Shown piece after piece: positions 35,659 to 43,483 of a stretch of 64,000 bases of DNA (positions are counted from its first letter, which is position 1; each line of letters starts with the position of its first letter). The notes under the pieces were generated by a model, which was given only the letters and a program-made list of their open reading frames with translations, had not been told where the DNA came from and did no database searches. This stretch comes from Actinomycetales bacterium (GTDB lineage Bacteria > Actinomycetota > Actinomycetes > Actinomycetales > Cellulomonadaceae), in contig JAHLLI010000010.1 in the NCBI GenBank assembly GCA_020444245.1, positions 62,001 through 126,000 on the forward strand, in the 5' to 3' direction. Both the position numbers and the translations under genes were made by a program.

Positions 35659-37299
35659 TCACGAATTGCCCCGGTGCCGTCCGGAGCGCCCGCGAACGAT
35701 CGCGCCGGCCGCGACGAGGACCGCCAGACCCTCCGCGATCCATCCGGGCCACTCCCCGAGCCGCGTCGCCGGCGTGCGGCTCGTACGTAGCGGGAGCTCG
35801 CCCACCATCTGCTCTGCCGTGAAGAGACCCGTGCGCGCCAGGACGCTGCCGTCCGGGAGGATGAGACCACTCACGCCGACGGTCGAGATCTGCACGACCG
35901 CCCGTCCGTTCTCGACCGCGCGGAGGCGCCCCATCGCGAGCTGCTGCGTCGACTCCTGCGTCAGCCCGAAGGACGCGTTGTTCGTCGGGACGACGATGAT
36001 CTCACCGCCGCGCCGCACGCCCTCACGGATCAGGTCGTCGAACGCGACCTCGAAGCAGATGGCCGTGGCCACCGGGACGGGCCGCCCGAGCCGCGCGATG
36101 TCGATGTTCAGGACTCCCGGCTCGGCGCCGGCGACCATGTCCGTACCGATCCGATCCACGACCGGCGCGATCCGGCGGAAGAAGCTCCGGTAGGGCACAT
36201 ACTCACCGAACGGCACAGGGCGCTGTTTGGTGTACACGACCGCGGGATCCGCACCACGACCAGGCGCCCACAGGATGAGGTCGTTGTAGCGGCGTCCCGG
36301 GACGAAGCGTTGCGTGCCCAGCAGGATCGGCGCCTCGACGGCCTCAGCGGCGTCATCGATCGCAGCGGCGACCTCGAGGTCCGCACGCGGGTCGATGTCC
36401 GATGCGGACTCGGGCCACAGGACGAGATCCAGCTCCCCCGGCTCCACTGCGCCCAGGAGGGCGCGGGTGCCGTCAGCGTGGTTGGCCGCCACCTCCCGCG
36501 CCTGGCCCATGGCGTCGGCGCCCCTCGCGGGGACGTTCCCCTGCACCGCGCCGACCCTCAGCTTCCCCGACTCCGCCGCGGTGCCCAACGGGACGAGACT
36601 CGGAACGACGACGGCCGCCACGGCCCCGGCGGCCATCGCCAGACCGCGTCCCGATACGCGACCCCGCAGTGGCAGCAACGCGGTGGCGAGCACTGCTGCC
36701 ACGGCCACCACGGTTCCGCTCACCAGCGGGACCCCGCCGACGGACGCCAGTCGCAGGACGGGTGCGTCCGTCTGCGAGAAGGCGACCTTGCCCCAGGGGA
36801 ATCCGCCGAACGGCCAACTGCCTCGCACCTGCTCGACGGCGATCCAGATGATCGTGATGGTCGCGACGTGCCATCCGGCGCTACGACCGGGAAGAAGGGT
36901 TCGCCGGGCCGTGACCCACACGGCGCCGAAGGCACCCAGGTACAGCGCCTGGAACGTCGAGAGCGCAACCCAACCAATGGGCTGCCCGACGGACTCGTTC
37001 GCCCACCACAACAGAGGCAAGAAGAAGCCGAGGCCGTACACAGAGCCGACCACGAAACCCCAGCGTGCCGAGTCCCGCCGAAGGGCGAGCAGCAACAGCG
37101 CCACGCCTACATAGGCCATCGGCCACCAGGAACGGCCGGGGAAGGCGGATTCGGTGACCAGGCCGCCGGCACCCGCGACCAGGAGCGTCGCCCAGCGGTA
37201 CGGCCGGCGGCGCACTGCGGGCACCGGCCCGAACGGGGAGCGGACGACCGCCGGGGCGTCCGCCGCCGCGGCGGGCGCCCCGGTACGGCCTCTGGTCAT
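35659..37299 (-). CDS. lnt: Apolipoprotein N-acyltransferase
   Basis: 546 aa from ATG 37299. N-terminal membrane helices, then a nitrilase-fold domain. The Glu-Lys-Cys triad is visible: LVLWPESASD (Glu near 296), YTKQRPVPFGEYVPYR (Lys near 358) and ATAICFEVAFDDL (Cys near 415). Also VVPTNNASFGLTQESTQQLAMGRLRAVENGR and STVGVSGLILPDGS. Lnt adds the third acyl chain to lipoproteins; in actinobacteria it is present in some groups. It shares the strand with lgt (37924) and the small genes between, so the block may be one lipoprotein-maturation unit. Confidence 0.9.
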   Translation of the reverse strand: MTRGRTGAPAAAADAPAVVRSPFGPVPAVRRRPYRWATLLVAGAGGLVTESAFPGRSWWPMAYVGVALLLLALRRDSARWGFVVGSVYGLGFFLPLLWWANESVGQPIGWVALSTFQALYLGAFGAVWVTARRTLLPGRSAGWHVATITIIWIAVEQVRGSWPFGGFPWGKVAFSQTDAPVLRLASVGGVPLVSGTVVAVAAVLATALLPLRGRVSGRGLAMAAGAVAAVVVPSLVPLGTAAESGKLRVGAVQGNVPARGADAMGQAREVAANHADGTRALLGAVEPGELDLVLWPESASDIDPRADLEVAAAIDDAAEAVEAPILLGTQRFVPGRRYNDLILWAPGRGADPAVVYTKQRPVPFGEYVPYRSFFRRIAPVVDRIGTDMVAGAEPGVLNIDIARLGRPVPVATAICFEVAFDDLIREGVRRGGEIIVVPTNNASFGLTQESTQQLAMGRLRAVENGRAVVQISTVGVSGLILPDGSVLARTGLFTAEQMVGELPLRTSRTPATRLGEWPGWIAEGLAVLVAAGAIVRGRSGRHRGNS

Positions 37300-37349
37300 G
37301 CGCGACTCACTCCGGGCTCCCTGGCGCACCGCCCGAACCGGGCGGCGCC

Positions 37350-37598
37350 TCACCGGCCGTCGTGCTCCATGCCGGCGTGCCCGGACCCGGTCCTGCCGGC
37401 CGCCTCGGGTCGCGTGTCGTCGTGGTGGCCCCCCTGGGTGCCGTGGCCGTGGCCGTGGCCCCCGAGGTGCATCACCACCATCAACCCCACGAGGAGGATG
37501 GTCCAGATCGTCTGGCCGGCGACCCCGAACCACCACATGCCCAGGGCCAAGACCGCCAAAGCTAGAACGGCATACTTGGGTGTCATCACCTTGCTCAA
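37350..37598 (-). CDS. Small His-rich membrane protein (DUF2933-like)
   Basis: 82 aa. Two short membrane helices (YAVLALAVLALGMWWFGVAG and TIWTILLVGLMVVMHLGGH) followed by a His/Gly/Met tail (GGHGHGHG, GHHDD, GHAGMEHDGR). The layout is like DUF2933 proteins of metal-resistance loci, but I am not certain. The tail could bind Cu or Ag. Start is ATG 37598, with ATG 37586 as an alternative. 50 bases upstream of lnt. Confidence 0.65.
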   Translation of the reverse strand: MSKVMTPKYAVLALAVLALGMWWFGVAGQTIWTILLVGLMVVMHLGGHGHGHGTQGGHHDDTRPEAAGRTGSGHAGMEHDGR

Positions 37599-37643
37599 GA
37601 GCTCACCTCTCGTCGACCTACGCCCGGACGCGGGCCTCCACGC

Positions 37644-37745
37644 TCAGGACCGCTCCTCGTCACCGCAGCAGCCGGATTCGTCACCACCGCAGCAGCCGCC
37701 AGACGACGTCGTGCTCGTGCTGGTGCTCGTGCAGCACCCGCTCAT
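37644..37745 (-). CDS. 33-residue Cys-pair peptide, metallothionein-like
   Basis: MSGCCTSTSTSTTSSGGCCG continues to GCCGDEERS: three Cys-Cys pairs separated by Ser/Thr/Gly, 33 aa. ATG 37745 overlaps the preceding stop (ATGA) and has a strong GGGGAGGTGAAG ribosome site, so it looks translated. Six cysteines in 33 residues suggest a soft-metal or Cu(I) binder, but no known metallothionein family is matched. The fairly regular spacing and lack of aromatic residues fit that. Downstream of a small membrane protein and lgt. Confidence 0.6.
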   Translation of the reverse strand: MSGCCTSTSTSTTSSGGCCGGDESGCCGDEERS

Positions 37746-37927
37746 CGCTTCACCTCCCCTCGCCGGTCTCGCCTGTCTGGGCCCCCCTGTTGAGGGGTCG
37801 CGCCCTCGTGCCCGCGCAGCACCGGCCCGGACCTGGGCGCGGGGAAGATCTGGGCGATCGCCCACACACCGAGGCCGATGAAGATCAGCCCGATGAGCGA
37901 GACCACCACCACGGCCGCGACTGTCAT
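37742..37927 (-). CDS. Small single-helix membrane protein
   Basis: 61 aa. One helix (VAAVVVVSLIGLIFIGLGVWAIAQIF) and a basic tail. Overlaps lgt by ATGA at 37924-37927 and the Cys-pair peptide by ATGA, so the three are translated as a set. Function unknown; the tail ends in GEVKR because the same bases form the ribosome site of the next gene. Confidence 0.65.
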   Translation of the reverse strand: MTVAAVVVVSLIGLIFIGLGVWAIAQIFPAPRSGPVLRGHEGATPQQGGPDRRDRRGEVKR

Positions 37928-38751
37928 CTGAAGACCTCCGTCCTGCTCTCGGGGCGCGGGTCGTCATCGGCCTGCGCGTCGTCGCCCGGCGCCCGGCCTG
38001 CCCGCTCGGCCTCCCGCGGGATGCCGGCGCGAACGACCCACGCCATCAGGCCGGCGCCAACGAGGATGCTGACGATCGACCACAGCTGGGGCTGGGTCAG
38101 TCCGAGCAGGGCCGGCTGGTTGATGCGAACGGTCTCGACCAGGAAGCGTGAGATGCCGCTGAGGACGAGGTAGGCACCGAAGACCACCCCGCCCACGGAC
38201 GTGCGCCGGGCCAGGGCCCACAGGACGCCTGCGATGAGCACCGCGGTGATCGCCTCGTAGAGCGGGGTGGGATGCACGGGGACCGTCGTGGGCACGACGC
38301 CGTGGGGGAAGGCCATGCCCCACGGCAACGTGGTCGGCTTGCCGTAGGTGCCGTCGCCGGACAGGAAGCACCCGAGCCGTCCGATGCCGTAGGCCAGGGT
38401 GAGGGGGATGGCCGCGGCGTCGGCGACGGTGGCCAACGGCAACCGGTGGCGCCGAATGATGACGACCGCGGCGGTGATGCCGCCGATCAGGCCGCCGTAC
38501 CAGGTGAAGCCCATGCCGCCCAAGTGGTGCCAGGTGAGCTCGGGCAGGTGCTCGAGCAGGTAGTAGATCTTGGCCCCGACGAACCCCCAGATGGTCGCCC
38601 AGAACACCAGGCTGTGCGCTCGTTCCTTGGCGAGCCCGGCGCGGTGGAAGGCGCGACCCAGGAGCCACGCCGCCACGAGCGCGGCGAGGGCCTTGCTGGC
38701 GCCGTAGGACTGGATGTCCAGCCCGAGGATCGAGAACAGCACGGGTCGCAC
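37924..38751 (-). CDS. lgt: Prolipoprotein diacylglyceryl transferase
   Basis: 275 aa, seven membrane helices. Lgt core: GLDIQSYGASKALAAL, WATIWGFVGAKIYYLLEH, GFTWYGGLIGG, YGIGRLGCFLSGDGTYGKPTTLPWGMAFPHG, and VPVHPTPLYEAITAV. The HPTPLYE motif and the Arg in GIGRLGCFLSGDG are the usual active-site features. Transfers diacylglycerol to the lipobox Cys of prolipoproteins. The C-terminal 40 residues are acidic/basic and cytoplasmic. Box G lies 73 bases upstream. Confidence 0.93.
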   Translation of the reverse strand: MRPVLFSILGLDIQSYGASKALAALVAAWLLGRAFHRAGLAKERAHSLVFWATIWGFVGAKIYYLLEHLPELTWHHLGGMGFTWYGGLIGGITAAVVIIRRHRLPLATVADAAAIPLTLAYGIGRLGCFLSGDGTYGKPTTLPWGMAFPHGVVPTTVPVHPTPLYEAITAVLIAGVLWALARRTSVGGVVFGAYLVLSGISRFLVETVRINQPALLGLTQPQLWSIVSILVGAGLMAWVVRAGIPREAERAGRAPGDDAQADDDPRPESRTEVFR

Positions 38752-38823
38752 GACGCCTCCTGGGTGGTCGATCAGCTATGTCCCAGCATCACCGGCGTGC
38801 GCGAACTCTCCGGGCAGAGCGCG

Positions 38824-38839
38824 TCAACCTTCGGTCAAG
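38824..38839. promoter_or_regulatory. Direct-repeat box G (lgt operon)
   Basis: TCAAC-CTTCGG-TCAAG, 11-bp period, upstream of lgt. No CsoR-type palindrome nearby. A CATAGC on the - strand at 38775-38780 could be the -10. Confidence 0.55.
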
Positions 38840-38880
38840 ATTCGCCGCGCCGGTGATCCCGGGTCTCGCGGGACGCTTGC

Positions 38881-39660
38881 CTACTCGCCGGTGCCCGAGT
38901 CGATCGCCGCGACGGCGTCGGTGAACTCCCAGTGCCAGGGCTCGTAGGGCCCGGCGCCTCCGCGGTGCGCCCAGGGCGGGTTCGCCCAGCCGTAGACCGG
39001 ACCGACCTCGTCGAGCCACCTGCCGCGTTCCCCGGTGTAGTCGGACTCGCAGATGTCGATCGCGAGCCCCCAGCCGTGGTTGCTGGTGCCCGGTGGTGCC
39101 GCCAGGCCGCCCTTGGCAGCGCGTAGCGCGGCCTGCTGCTCGAGGGTGCGGTACCCCGAGGTCAGGCAGAGGTCGCGCCCGAAGGCCGCCCGGAAGTCGT
39201 CGTTGAGGGCGAACAGGGTCACCACCGCGTCGGCGCGATCCTGGTAGGGCGCCTGCCACAGGTCGCACAGCACCGACGCCGGAAGGCGTCCGTTGTGCCC
39301 GGGCGACGTCACCACACCCGAGCACTTAGGCGCAGGGTCGCGCGTGACCAAGGAACGGGAGACGAGCTCGACACCACGACGCTCGATCGTCACCTGGTCG
39401 AGAGTCACGGCCAGCGACTCAGGCACTGTCGGCTCAGGGGCGGGCGCACCCAGGACCTCGCTGACGGGTGGTCCCGCGGCCACCGGGGCAGCCTCGACCG
39501 CCGTGGTGCGCTCCAAAGCGGGGTAGGCGATGGTGGTCGCTGCGATGGCCACCACGACGGCTGCCCGGGCGCCCAGTCGGCGACGACGGTGCCGAGCCGC
39601 GTGGGCGCGGGCCGGACGTCGGGCGCCGAGCGTGCGTCCGACCGCGTGAGCTCCGCTCAC
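38881..39660 (-). CDS. M15-family D-Ala-D-Ala carboxypeptidase-like protein
   Basis: 259 aa from GTG 39660, which overlaps the upstream stop. One N-terminal membrane anchor (LGARAAVVVAIAATTIAYPAL), a linker, then the VanY-type zinc peptidase core: LTSGYRTLEQQAAL, GTSNHGWGLAIDI (His and Asp ligands) and PYEPWHWEFTD (last His). Cuts or edits peptidoglycan stems outside the cell. Last gene of an operon whose other members are redoxin, CcdA-like and glutaredoxin-like proteins; four Cys in the middle (PKCSG, VLCDL, RDLCL, DICES) suggest disulfides that the redox genes may maintain. Confidence 0.85.
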   Translation of the reverse strand: MSGAHAVGRTLGARRPARAHAARHRRRRLGARAAVVVAIAATTIAYPALERTTAVEAAPVAAGPPVSEVLGAPAPEPTVPESLAVTLDQVTIERRGVELVSRSLVTRDPAPKCSGVVTSPGHNGRLPASVLCDLWQAPYQDRADAVVTLFALNDDFRAAFGRDLCLTSGYRTLEQQAALRAAKGGLAAPPGTSNHGWGLAIDICESDYTGERGRWLDEVGPVYGWANPPWAHRGGAGPYEPWHWEFTDAVAAIDSGTGE

Positions 39661-40283
39661 GCCTCGAGCCGCGAGGTGATCTCCTTGAGGAGGTCGGCGG
39701 GGTCGAGCCACATCGAGGGGTACTCGCCGTACCACAGCTGGGTGCCCTTGCCGTCGATGAGGATGAACGAGTGGCCTGGCAGGCCGGCGTGCATGCCCTT
39801 GCCCAAGGTGTCGTAGGCCTTGGAGACCGTGCCGTCGTCCAGCAGCACCGGGGTGGTCACGTCAAACCGGTCGAGATCGGCCTGGATCTGCTCACGGGAG
39901 TTCATCACGATCGGCAGGATCGCGACGTCCAGCGCGTCGAAGGCCGCGCGGTTCTGCTCGATGGCCGCGAGCTGGGCCGTGCAGGCATCGCACCCCGCGC
40001 CCTCGTTGAAGTACAGCAGCACCGGGCGTCCGCGGAAGTCGGACAGCGACACGGTCGTGCCCGCGGTCGTCGGGAGGGTGAAGTCGGGAGCCGCGCGCCG
40101 GTCGTCGCTGTTGGTGGGGCGCGAGGTGACGAGCGCGGCGGTCGTGAACGCGGCGACCAAGAGCAGGACCCCGACCCACAGCGAGATCGTGCCGAGCCGG
40201 CGGTTGCGGGCGGCCTTGGCGCGCAGCGGTGCCAGGATCGCCTGCCGCTGCGCCTCGCGGCGACGCGGACTGGTCGAGCTCAT
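39657..40283 (-). CDS. Membrane-anchored redoxin with CDAC site
   Basis: 208 aa. Basic N-terminus, one helix (LGTISLWVGVLLLVAAFTTAALV), then an AhpC/TSA-type thioredoxin fold outside the membrane: APDFTLPTTAGTTVSLSDFRGRPVLLYFNEGAGCDACTAQL with a CxxC site. LPGHSFILIDGKG follows. Presumably receives electrons from the CcdA-like protein encoded upstream and reduces or oxidises extracytoplasmic thiols. Overlaps neighbours at both ends. Confidence 0.88.
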   Translation of the reverse strand: MSSTSPRRREAQRQAILAPLRAKAARNRRLGTISLWVGVLLLVAAFTTAALVTSRPTNSDDRRAAPDFTLPTTAGTTVSLSDFRGRPVLLYFNEGAGCDACTAQLAAIEQNRAAFDALDVAILPIVMNSREQIQADLDRFDVTTPVLLDDGTVSKAYDTLGKGMHAGLPGHSFILIDGKGTQLWYGEYPSMWLDPADLLKEITSRLEA

Positions 40284-41218
40284 CGAGTGTGCTCCTCACG
40301 GTCGGTGGTGGTGTGGCAGGCCGGGGCCTCGTGGGCCTCGGCGTCCTCAGGCGGTGCCGAGGCGGGGCGCCGGCGCAAGGTGGCGACCACGAAGATCGCC
40401 GCGGCCGCGAGCAGGCCGAGCCCGAGGACGGGTTCTGGCACCGGAGCGAGCCAGTCGGCCAGCGCTCCGAAGGCACCGGTCAGCGCCTCAGCGATCGCGG
40501 CCTGGGCCCCGGTGCCACCGGTCATCTCACCTGCGGCGGCCAGCCAGGCCACCAGCCCGGCCATGATCGCGAACACGATCGCGACGGCGAGGTTGACGGT
40601 GTTGGTGACCAGCGTCCGCCCGGCCACGGTCAGGCGCAGTGGCTTGGCGCGCATCCAGCGGCGCTCGGAAAGCCTGGCCTTGTCCCACACCAGGGCCATG
40701 ATGAACAGCGGGAACGTCATCCCGAACACGTACGCCAGGCCCAGTGCGACGCCGCCGACCGCCGAGCCGGACAGCGCGGACAGGGTCATCACGCCGACGA
40801 GCACCGGTGCGCAGCAGCTCGAGGCGATGCCCGAGAAGACCCCGAGGGCGAAGAAGCTCGCCGTGTCGCCGCGGCTGGTATCCGGTGAGGCGAGGAAGGA
40901 GGGCAGCGACCACATCCGCCCCGACAGGCTCAGCACCGCCAGGGCCAGCATCAGCACCGCGCCGCCGTAGTACAGCACCGAGTGGTAGGACGCGATTGCC
41001 GCCGAGAGAAGGCTGGCCCCGATGGTGATCGGGACCAGCACGAGCGCCAGACCGGCGGCGAACACGAAGGTCAACGGAAGCAGCCGCCAGCGGCGGTTCT
41101 TCGCAGCGACCGCGAGATAGCTCGGTGCGAGGAACACGATGCAGCAAGGCGCGAACAGCGCGACCCCGCCGGCGAAGAAGGCCGCCAGGACGCTGCCCGT
41201 GGTCAGCAGGGTGCCCAT
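40280..41218 (-). CDS. CcdA/DsbD-like electron transporter
   Basis: 312 aa from ATG 41218. Helices with Cys in the expected places: LFAPCCIVFLAPSYLAVAA (first reactive Cys region with Pro) and GIASSCCAPVLVGVMTLSALSGSAVGG (second region). Passes electrons from cytoplasmic thioredoxin or glutaredoxin to outside thiol proteins. Both sites hold Cys-Cys pairs rather than a single Cys. The His/Asp/Glu tail ends HEAPACHTTTDREEH. Its likely partners are the redoxin downstream and the CHFC protein upstream. Confidence 0.85.
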   Translation of the reverse strand: MGTLLTTGSVLAAFFAGGVALFAPCCIVFLAPSYLAVAAKNRRWRLLPLTFVFAAGLALVLVPITIGASLLSAAIASYHSVLYYGGAVLMLALAVLSLSGRMWSLPSFLASPDTSRGDTASFFALGVFSGIASSCCAPVLVGVMTLSALSGSAVGGVALGLAYVFGMTFPLFIMALVWDKARLSERRWMRAKPLRLTVAGRTLVTNTVNLAVAIVFAIMAGLVAWLAAAGEMTGGTGAQAAIAEALTGAFGALADWLAPVPEPVLGLGLLAAAAIFVVATLRRRPASAPPEDAEAHEAPACHTTTDREEHTR

Positions 41219-41520
41219 CAGCCCTCCAGGACGGGAGAACCGGTCGCGCCGAGGCGCTCGAGGTGCCGGGTCAGCTTCTTGACCGGCAGACGACCGGCGC
41301 TGAAGAACTCCCCGTCCACCAGGACGAGCGGGTTCATCGCGGGGCGGTGCCGCGCGACGAGCGAGGCGCCTTCCTTCGACTCGATCGGCACGGCGCGGAT
41401 CTCGATCGGGAACCGAGGTGCGAGGCGTGCCAGGTCCTGCTGCGCCTGGTCGCAGAAATGACACGCCTCACTCGTCACGACGGTCACCTGAACCGTGGGG
41501 CCGGCCTGGGCTGCGTCCAT
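41218..41520 (-). CDS. Glutaredoxin-like protein (CHFC)
   Basis: 100 aa from ATG 41520. Thioredoxin-like fold with VTVVTSEACHFCDQAQQDLARLA (CxxC) and NPLVLVDGEFFSAGRLPVKKLTRHL. Cytoplasmic, no signal. Probably the electron donor or a thiol partner of the CcdA-like protein coupled to it. First gene of the - strand redox operon; box H lies 84 bases upstream. Confidence 0.85.
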   Translation of the reverse strand: MDAAQAGPTVQVTVVTSEACHFCDQAQQDLARLAPRFPIEIRAVPIESKEGASLVARHRPAMNPLVLVDGEFFSAGRLPVKKLTRHLERLGATGSPVLEG

Positions 41521-41603
41521 CGGGCGCTCTCCATTCGGGTCGTGTCCAGCGGCGGGCAGACCCAGCCTCACGGACCAACCCGAAGCAACGGCCGGCCAAA
41601 CCA

Positions 41604-41619
41604 CGAAGAGTCCGTCAAG
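41604..41619. promoter_or_regulatory. Direct-repeat box H (divergent redox operons)
   Basis: CGAAG-AGTCCG-TCAAG in the 151-base divergent region between the glutaredoxin-like gene (-) and the TlpA-like gene (+). Could act on either or both. Confidence 0.55.
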
Positions 41620-41671
41620 ATCCGCTCCGGGCGGTCGACATCGCCGTCCCGCTCTGGGACTTTGGGCTCTT

Positions 41672-42301
41672 GTGAGTCCCGCCTCGTCCATCCTGAGACC
41701 GGCCGCGCGCGGCAGGCGTCGCTCGTATGCGCTGATCGCGGCCGTGGCCGTGCTGCTCGCGGGATGCAGCAGCACGGGCGTCGCGGGCTACACCGACGCG
41801 GGTGAGCAGGCCGGCTACGTCTCCGGCGACGGCTCCGTGACCACCTGGGACCCCGCCCGGCGCCCGGGCCCGATCACGCTCCAGGGCACGGCGTTCTCCG
41901 GCGAGACGATCGACGTCGCCGCCTGGCGCGGCGACGTGGTCCTGATCAACACCTGGTACGCCGAGTGCCCGCCGTGCCGCGCCGAGGCACCCGACCTGAC
42001 CGCCATCGTCAACGAGTACGCGCCCAGCGGCCTGCACGCAGTAGGCGTCAACGGCGTGAACGACGCCGGGACCGTCACGGCGTTCGAGCGACGTTTCTCG
42101 ACCCCCTACACGTCCATCCAGGACGCCGACGCCACTGCGGTCGCCGCGCTCCAAGGCGTCGTCCCGCTCCAGGCAGTGCCTACCACGGTGCTGCTCGACC
42201 GTCAGGGGCGTGTCGCGGCCCGCGTGATCGGACAGATCGACGCATCGACGCTGCGGACGCTCATCGACGAGCTCCTCGGCGCAACCGACCAGAGGGAGTG
42301 A
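41672..42301 (+). CDS. TlpA/ResA-like thioredoxin lipoprotein
   Basis: 209 aa from GTG 41672. Lipoprotein signal ALIAAVAVLLAGCSSTG. Thioredoxin domain with DVVLINTWYAECPPCRAEAPDLTAIV (CPPC) and the cis-Pro stretch LQAVPTTVLLDRQGRVAARVIGQID. ResA-type proteins keep apocytochrome c haem sites reduced for System II attachment. First gene of the + strand cytochrome c biogenesis operon. Confidence 0.9.
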   Translation: MSPASSILRPAARGRRRSYALIAAVAVLLAGCSSTGVAGYTDAGEQAGYVSGDGSVTTWDPARRPGPITLQGTAFSGETIDVAAWRGDVVLINTWYAECPPCRAEAPDLTAIVNEYAPSGLHAVGVNGVNDAGTVTAFERRFSTPYTSIQDADATAVAALQGVVPLQAVPTTVLLDRQGRVAARVIGQIDASTLRTLIDELLGATDQRE

Positions 42302-42304
42302 CCA

Positions 42305-42617
42305 TTGTCCCTCGCTGAGCTCAACACGTTCCTGGTGTGGGGCACGGCGGCGGGCGACGCCCCGGCGTTCGGGGCCTTTGCCGTCGATCTGGCGCGCCGC
42401 ACCGAGGTGAGCACGGCGCGGCGCGCGCCGATCAATGGCCACCGACCCGGCTCCGAACGCATCCGACGCCGTGCCCGCTGAGTACCGGCCCGGTCCCGTG
42501 CTGGATATCGCTGCGTCGGCGACGACCCTGGGCCCGGCACTGCCCCTGGGCGGCATCGTGCTGCGCTCGAGCACGTTGTGGACCGTCGTCACCGACCTGT
42601 TGAGCGAGTCCGGGTGA
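42305..42617 (+). pseudogene. Remnant of a ccsB 5' end
   Basis: Frame 1 reads LSLAELNTFLVWGTAAG...FGAFAVDLARRTEVSTARR, matching the first 41 residues of CcsB at 45192 (MNVAELSTIVVWG...FVAFAVDLARRAEVSTARR). A frameshift follows, then the other frame gives EYRPGPVLDIAASATTLGPALPLGGIVLR, matching EYRPGRALGIAMSVTTLGLVLELVGIVLR. It ends at a stop overlapping the ccdA start. A decayed partial duplication of ccsB, with the rest missing. It may still be translated as short peptides. Confidence 0.8.
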
Positions 42618-43483
42618 ACGCGGCCGGTGTTGTGGCCGGCGCGGTCGCCCTCGGCGCGGCGGCGTCCGTGGGTGGCAGTGTCCAGGCCACGGTGCTCGGC
42701 GGTTCGATGCTGCTCGCGGTGCCGCTCGCCGTGCTCGCGGGTCTGGTCTCGTTCGCCTCGCCGTGCGTGCTGCCGCTCGTGCCCGGGTACCTGGGGTTCG
42801 TCAGCGGGATGGCCGGCGGGCTGGCCGCCGAGGGCACGGTCGCGGGTGCGGCCCCGGGCGCGGCCCCCTCGGCGGGCGCGCCGTCCGGGGTCCTCGCCCG
42901 CGCGCGCCGCGGGCGGCTGATGCTGGGCGTGGTGCTGTTCGTCGCGGGGTTCACGGTGGTGTTCGTGCTGCTCGGGGTGCTGGCCGGCACGGTGGGTCAG
43001 GCCCTGCTGCGCCACGCGGACGTCCTCACGAGAGTGCTCGGCGTGGTGGTCGTGGTGATGGGCCTGGTGTTCGCCGGGTGGTTGCCGATCGGCCAGCGCG
43101 AGCGCCGGATCCACCTCGCGCCGACCGCGGGGCTGTGGGGTGCCCCGCTGCTCGGGCTGGTGTTCGGGCTCGGCTGGGTGCCGTGCATCGGGCCGACGCT
43201 CGTCGCGGTCTACACCCTCGCGCTCGACCAGGCCTCGGCGGGGCGCGGTGCGGTGCTCTCGGTGGCGTACTGCCTGGGGCTCGGCCTGCCGTTCGTGCTG
43301 GTGGCGCTGTCCCTGGAGCGCTCGCAGCGGGCTCTGAAGCTGCTGCGGGACCACAAGGTCGCGGTGATGCGGGTCGGCGGCGGGCTGCTGGTGCTGGTCG
43401 GCCTCGCGCTGGTCACCGGGCTGTGGTCGACGCTCACCGACGGTCTGCAGGGCCTGGTCGGCGGATTCGAGCCGGTGGTCTGA
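42614..43483 (+). CDS. ccdA: Cytochrome c biogenesis protein CcdA
   Basis: 289 aa from GTG 42614 (GTGA overlap). Reactive Cys in LVSFASPCVLPLVPGYLGFVSG and LGWVPCIGPTLVAVYTLAL, six membrane helices; an Ala/Gly/Pro-rich cytoplasmic loop lies between the first helices. Moves electrons across the membrane to ResA-type thioredoxins. Forms an operon with TlpA-like, ResB and CcsB. The second CcdA-like protein at 40280 is only distantly similar. Confidence 0.92.
   Translation: MNAAGVVAGAVALGAAASVGGSVQATVLGGSMLLAVPLAVLAGLVSFASPCVLPLVPGYLGFVSGMAGGLAAEGTVAGAAPGAAPSAGAPSGVLARARRGRLMLGVVLFVAGFTVVFVLLGVLAGTVGQALLRHADVLTRVLGVVVVVMGLVFAGWLPIGQRERRIHLAPTAGLWGAPLLGLVFGLGWVPCIGPTLVAVYTLALDQASAGRGAVLSVAYCLGLGLPFVLVALSLERSQRALKLLRDHKVAVMRVGGGLLVLVGLALVTGLWSTLTDGLQGLVGGFEPVV

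Noticed and set aside
35218-35870. Overlapping open frames in the gap left of lnt
   Set aside because: Arg/Pro-rich text on both strands, no motif, weak starts; treated as non-coding.
40280-41464. Longer start for the CcdA-like protein
   Set aside because: The added 82 residues overlap the glutaredoxin-like gene and look like its shadow; ATG 41218 forms an ATGA junction.
42763-43482. ResB read as an 810-residue protein
   Set aside because: The first 240 residues are the ccdA gene read in the wrong frame; ATG 43483 is the family start.
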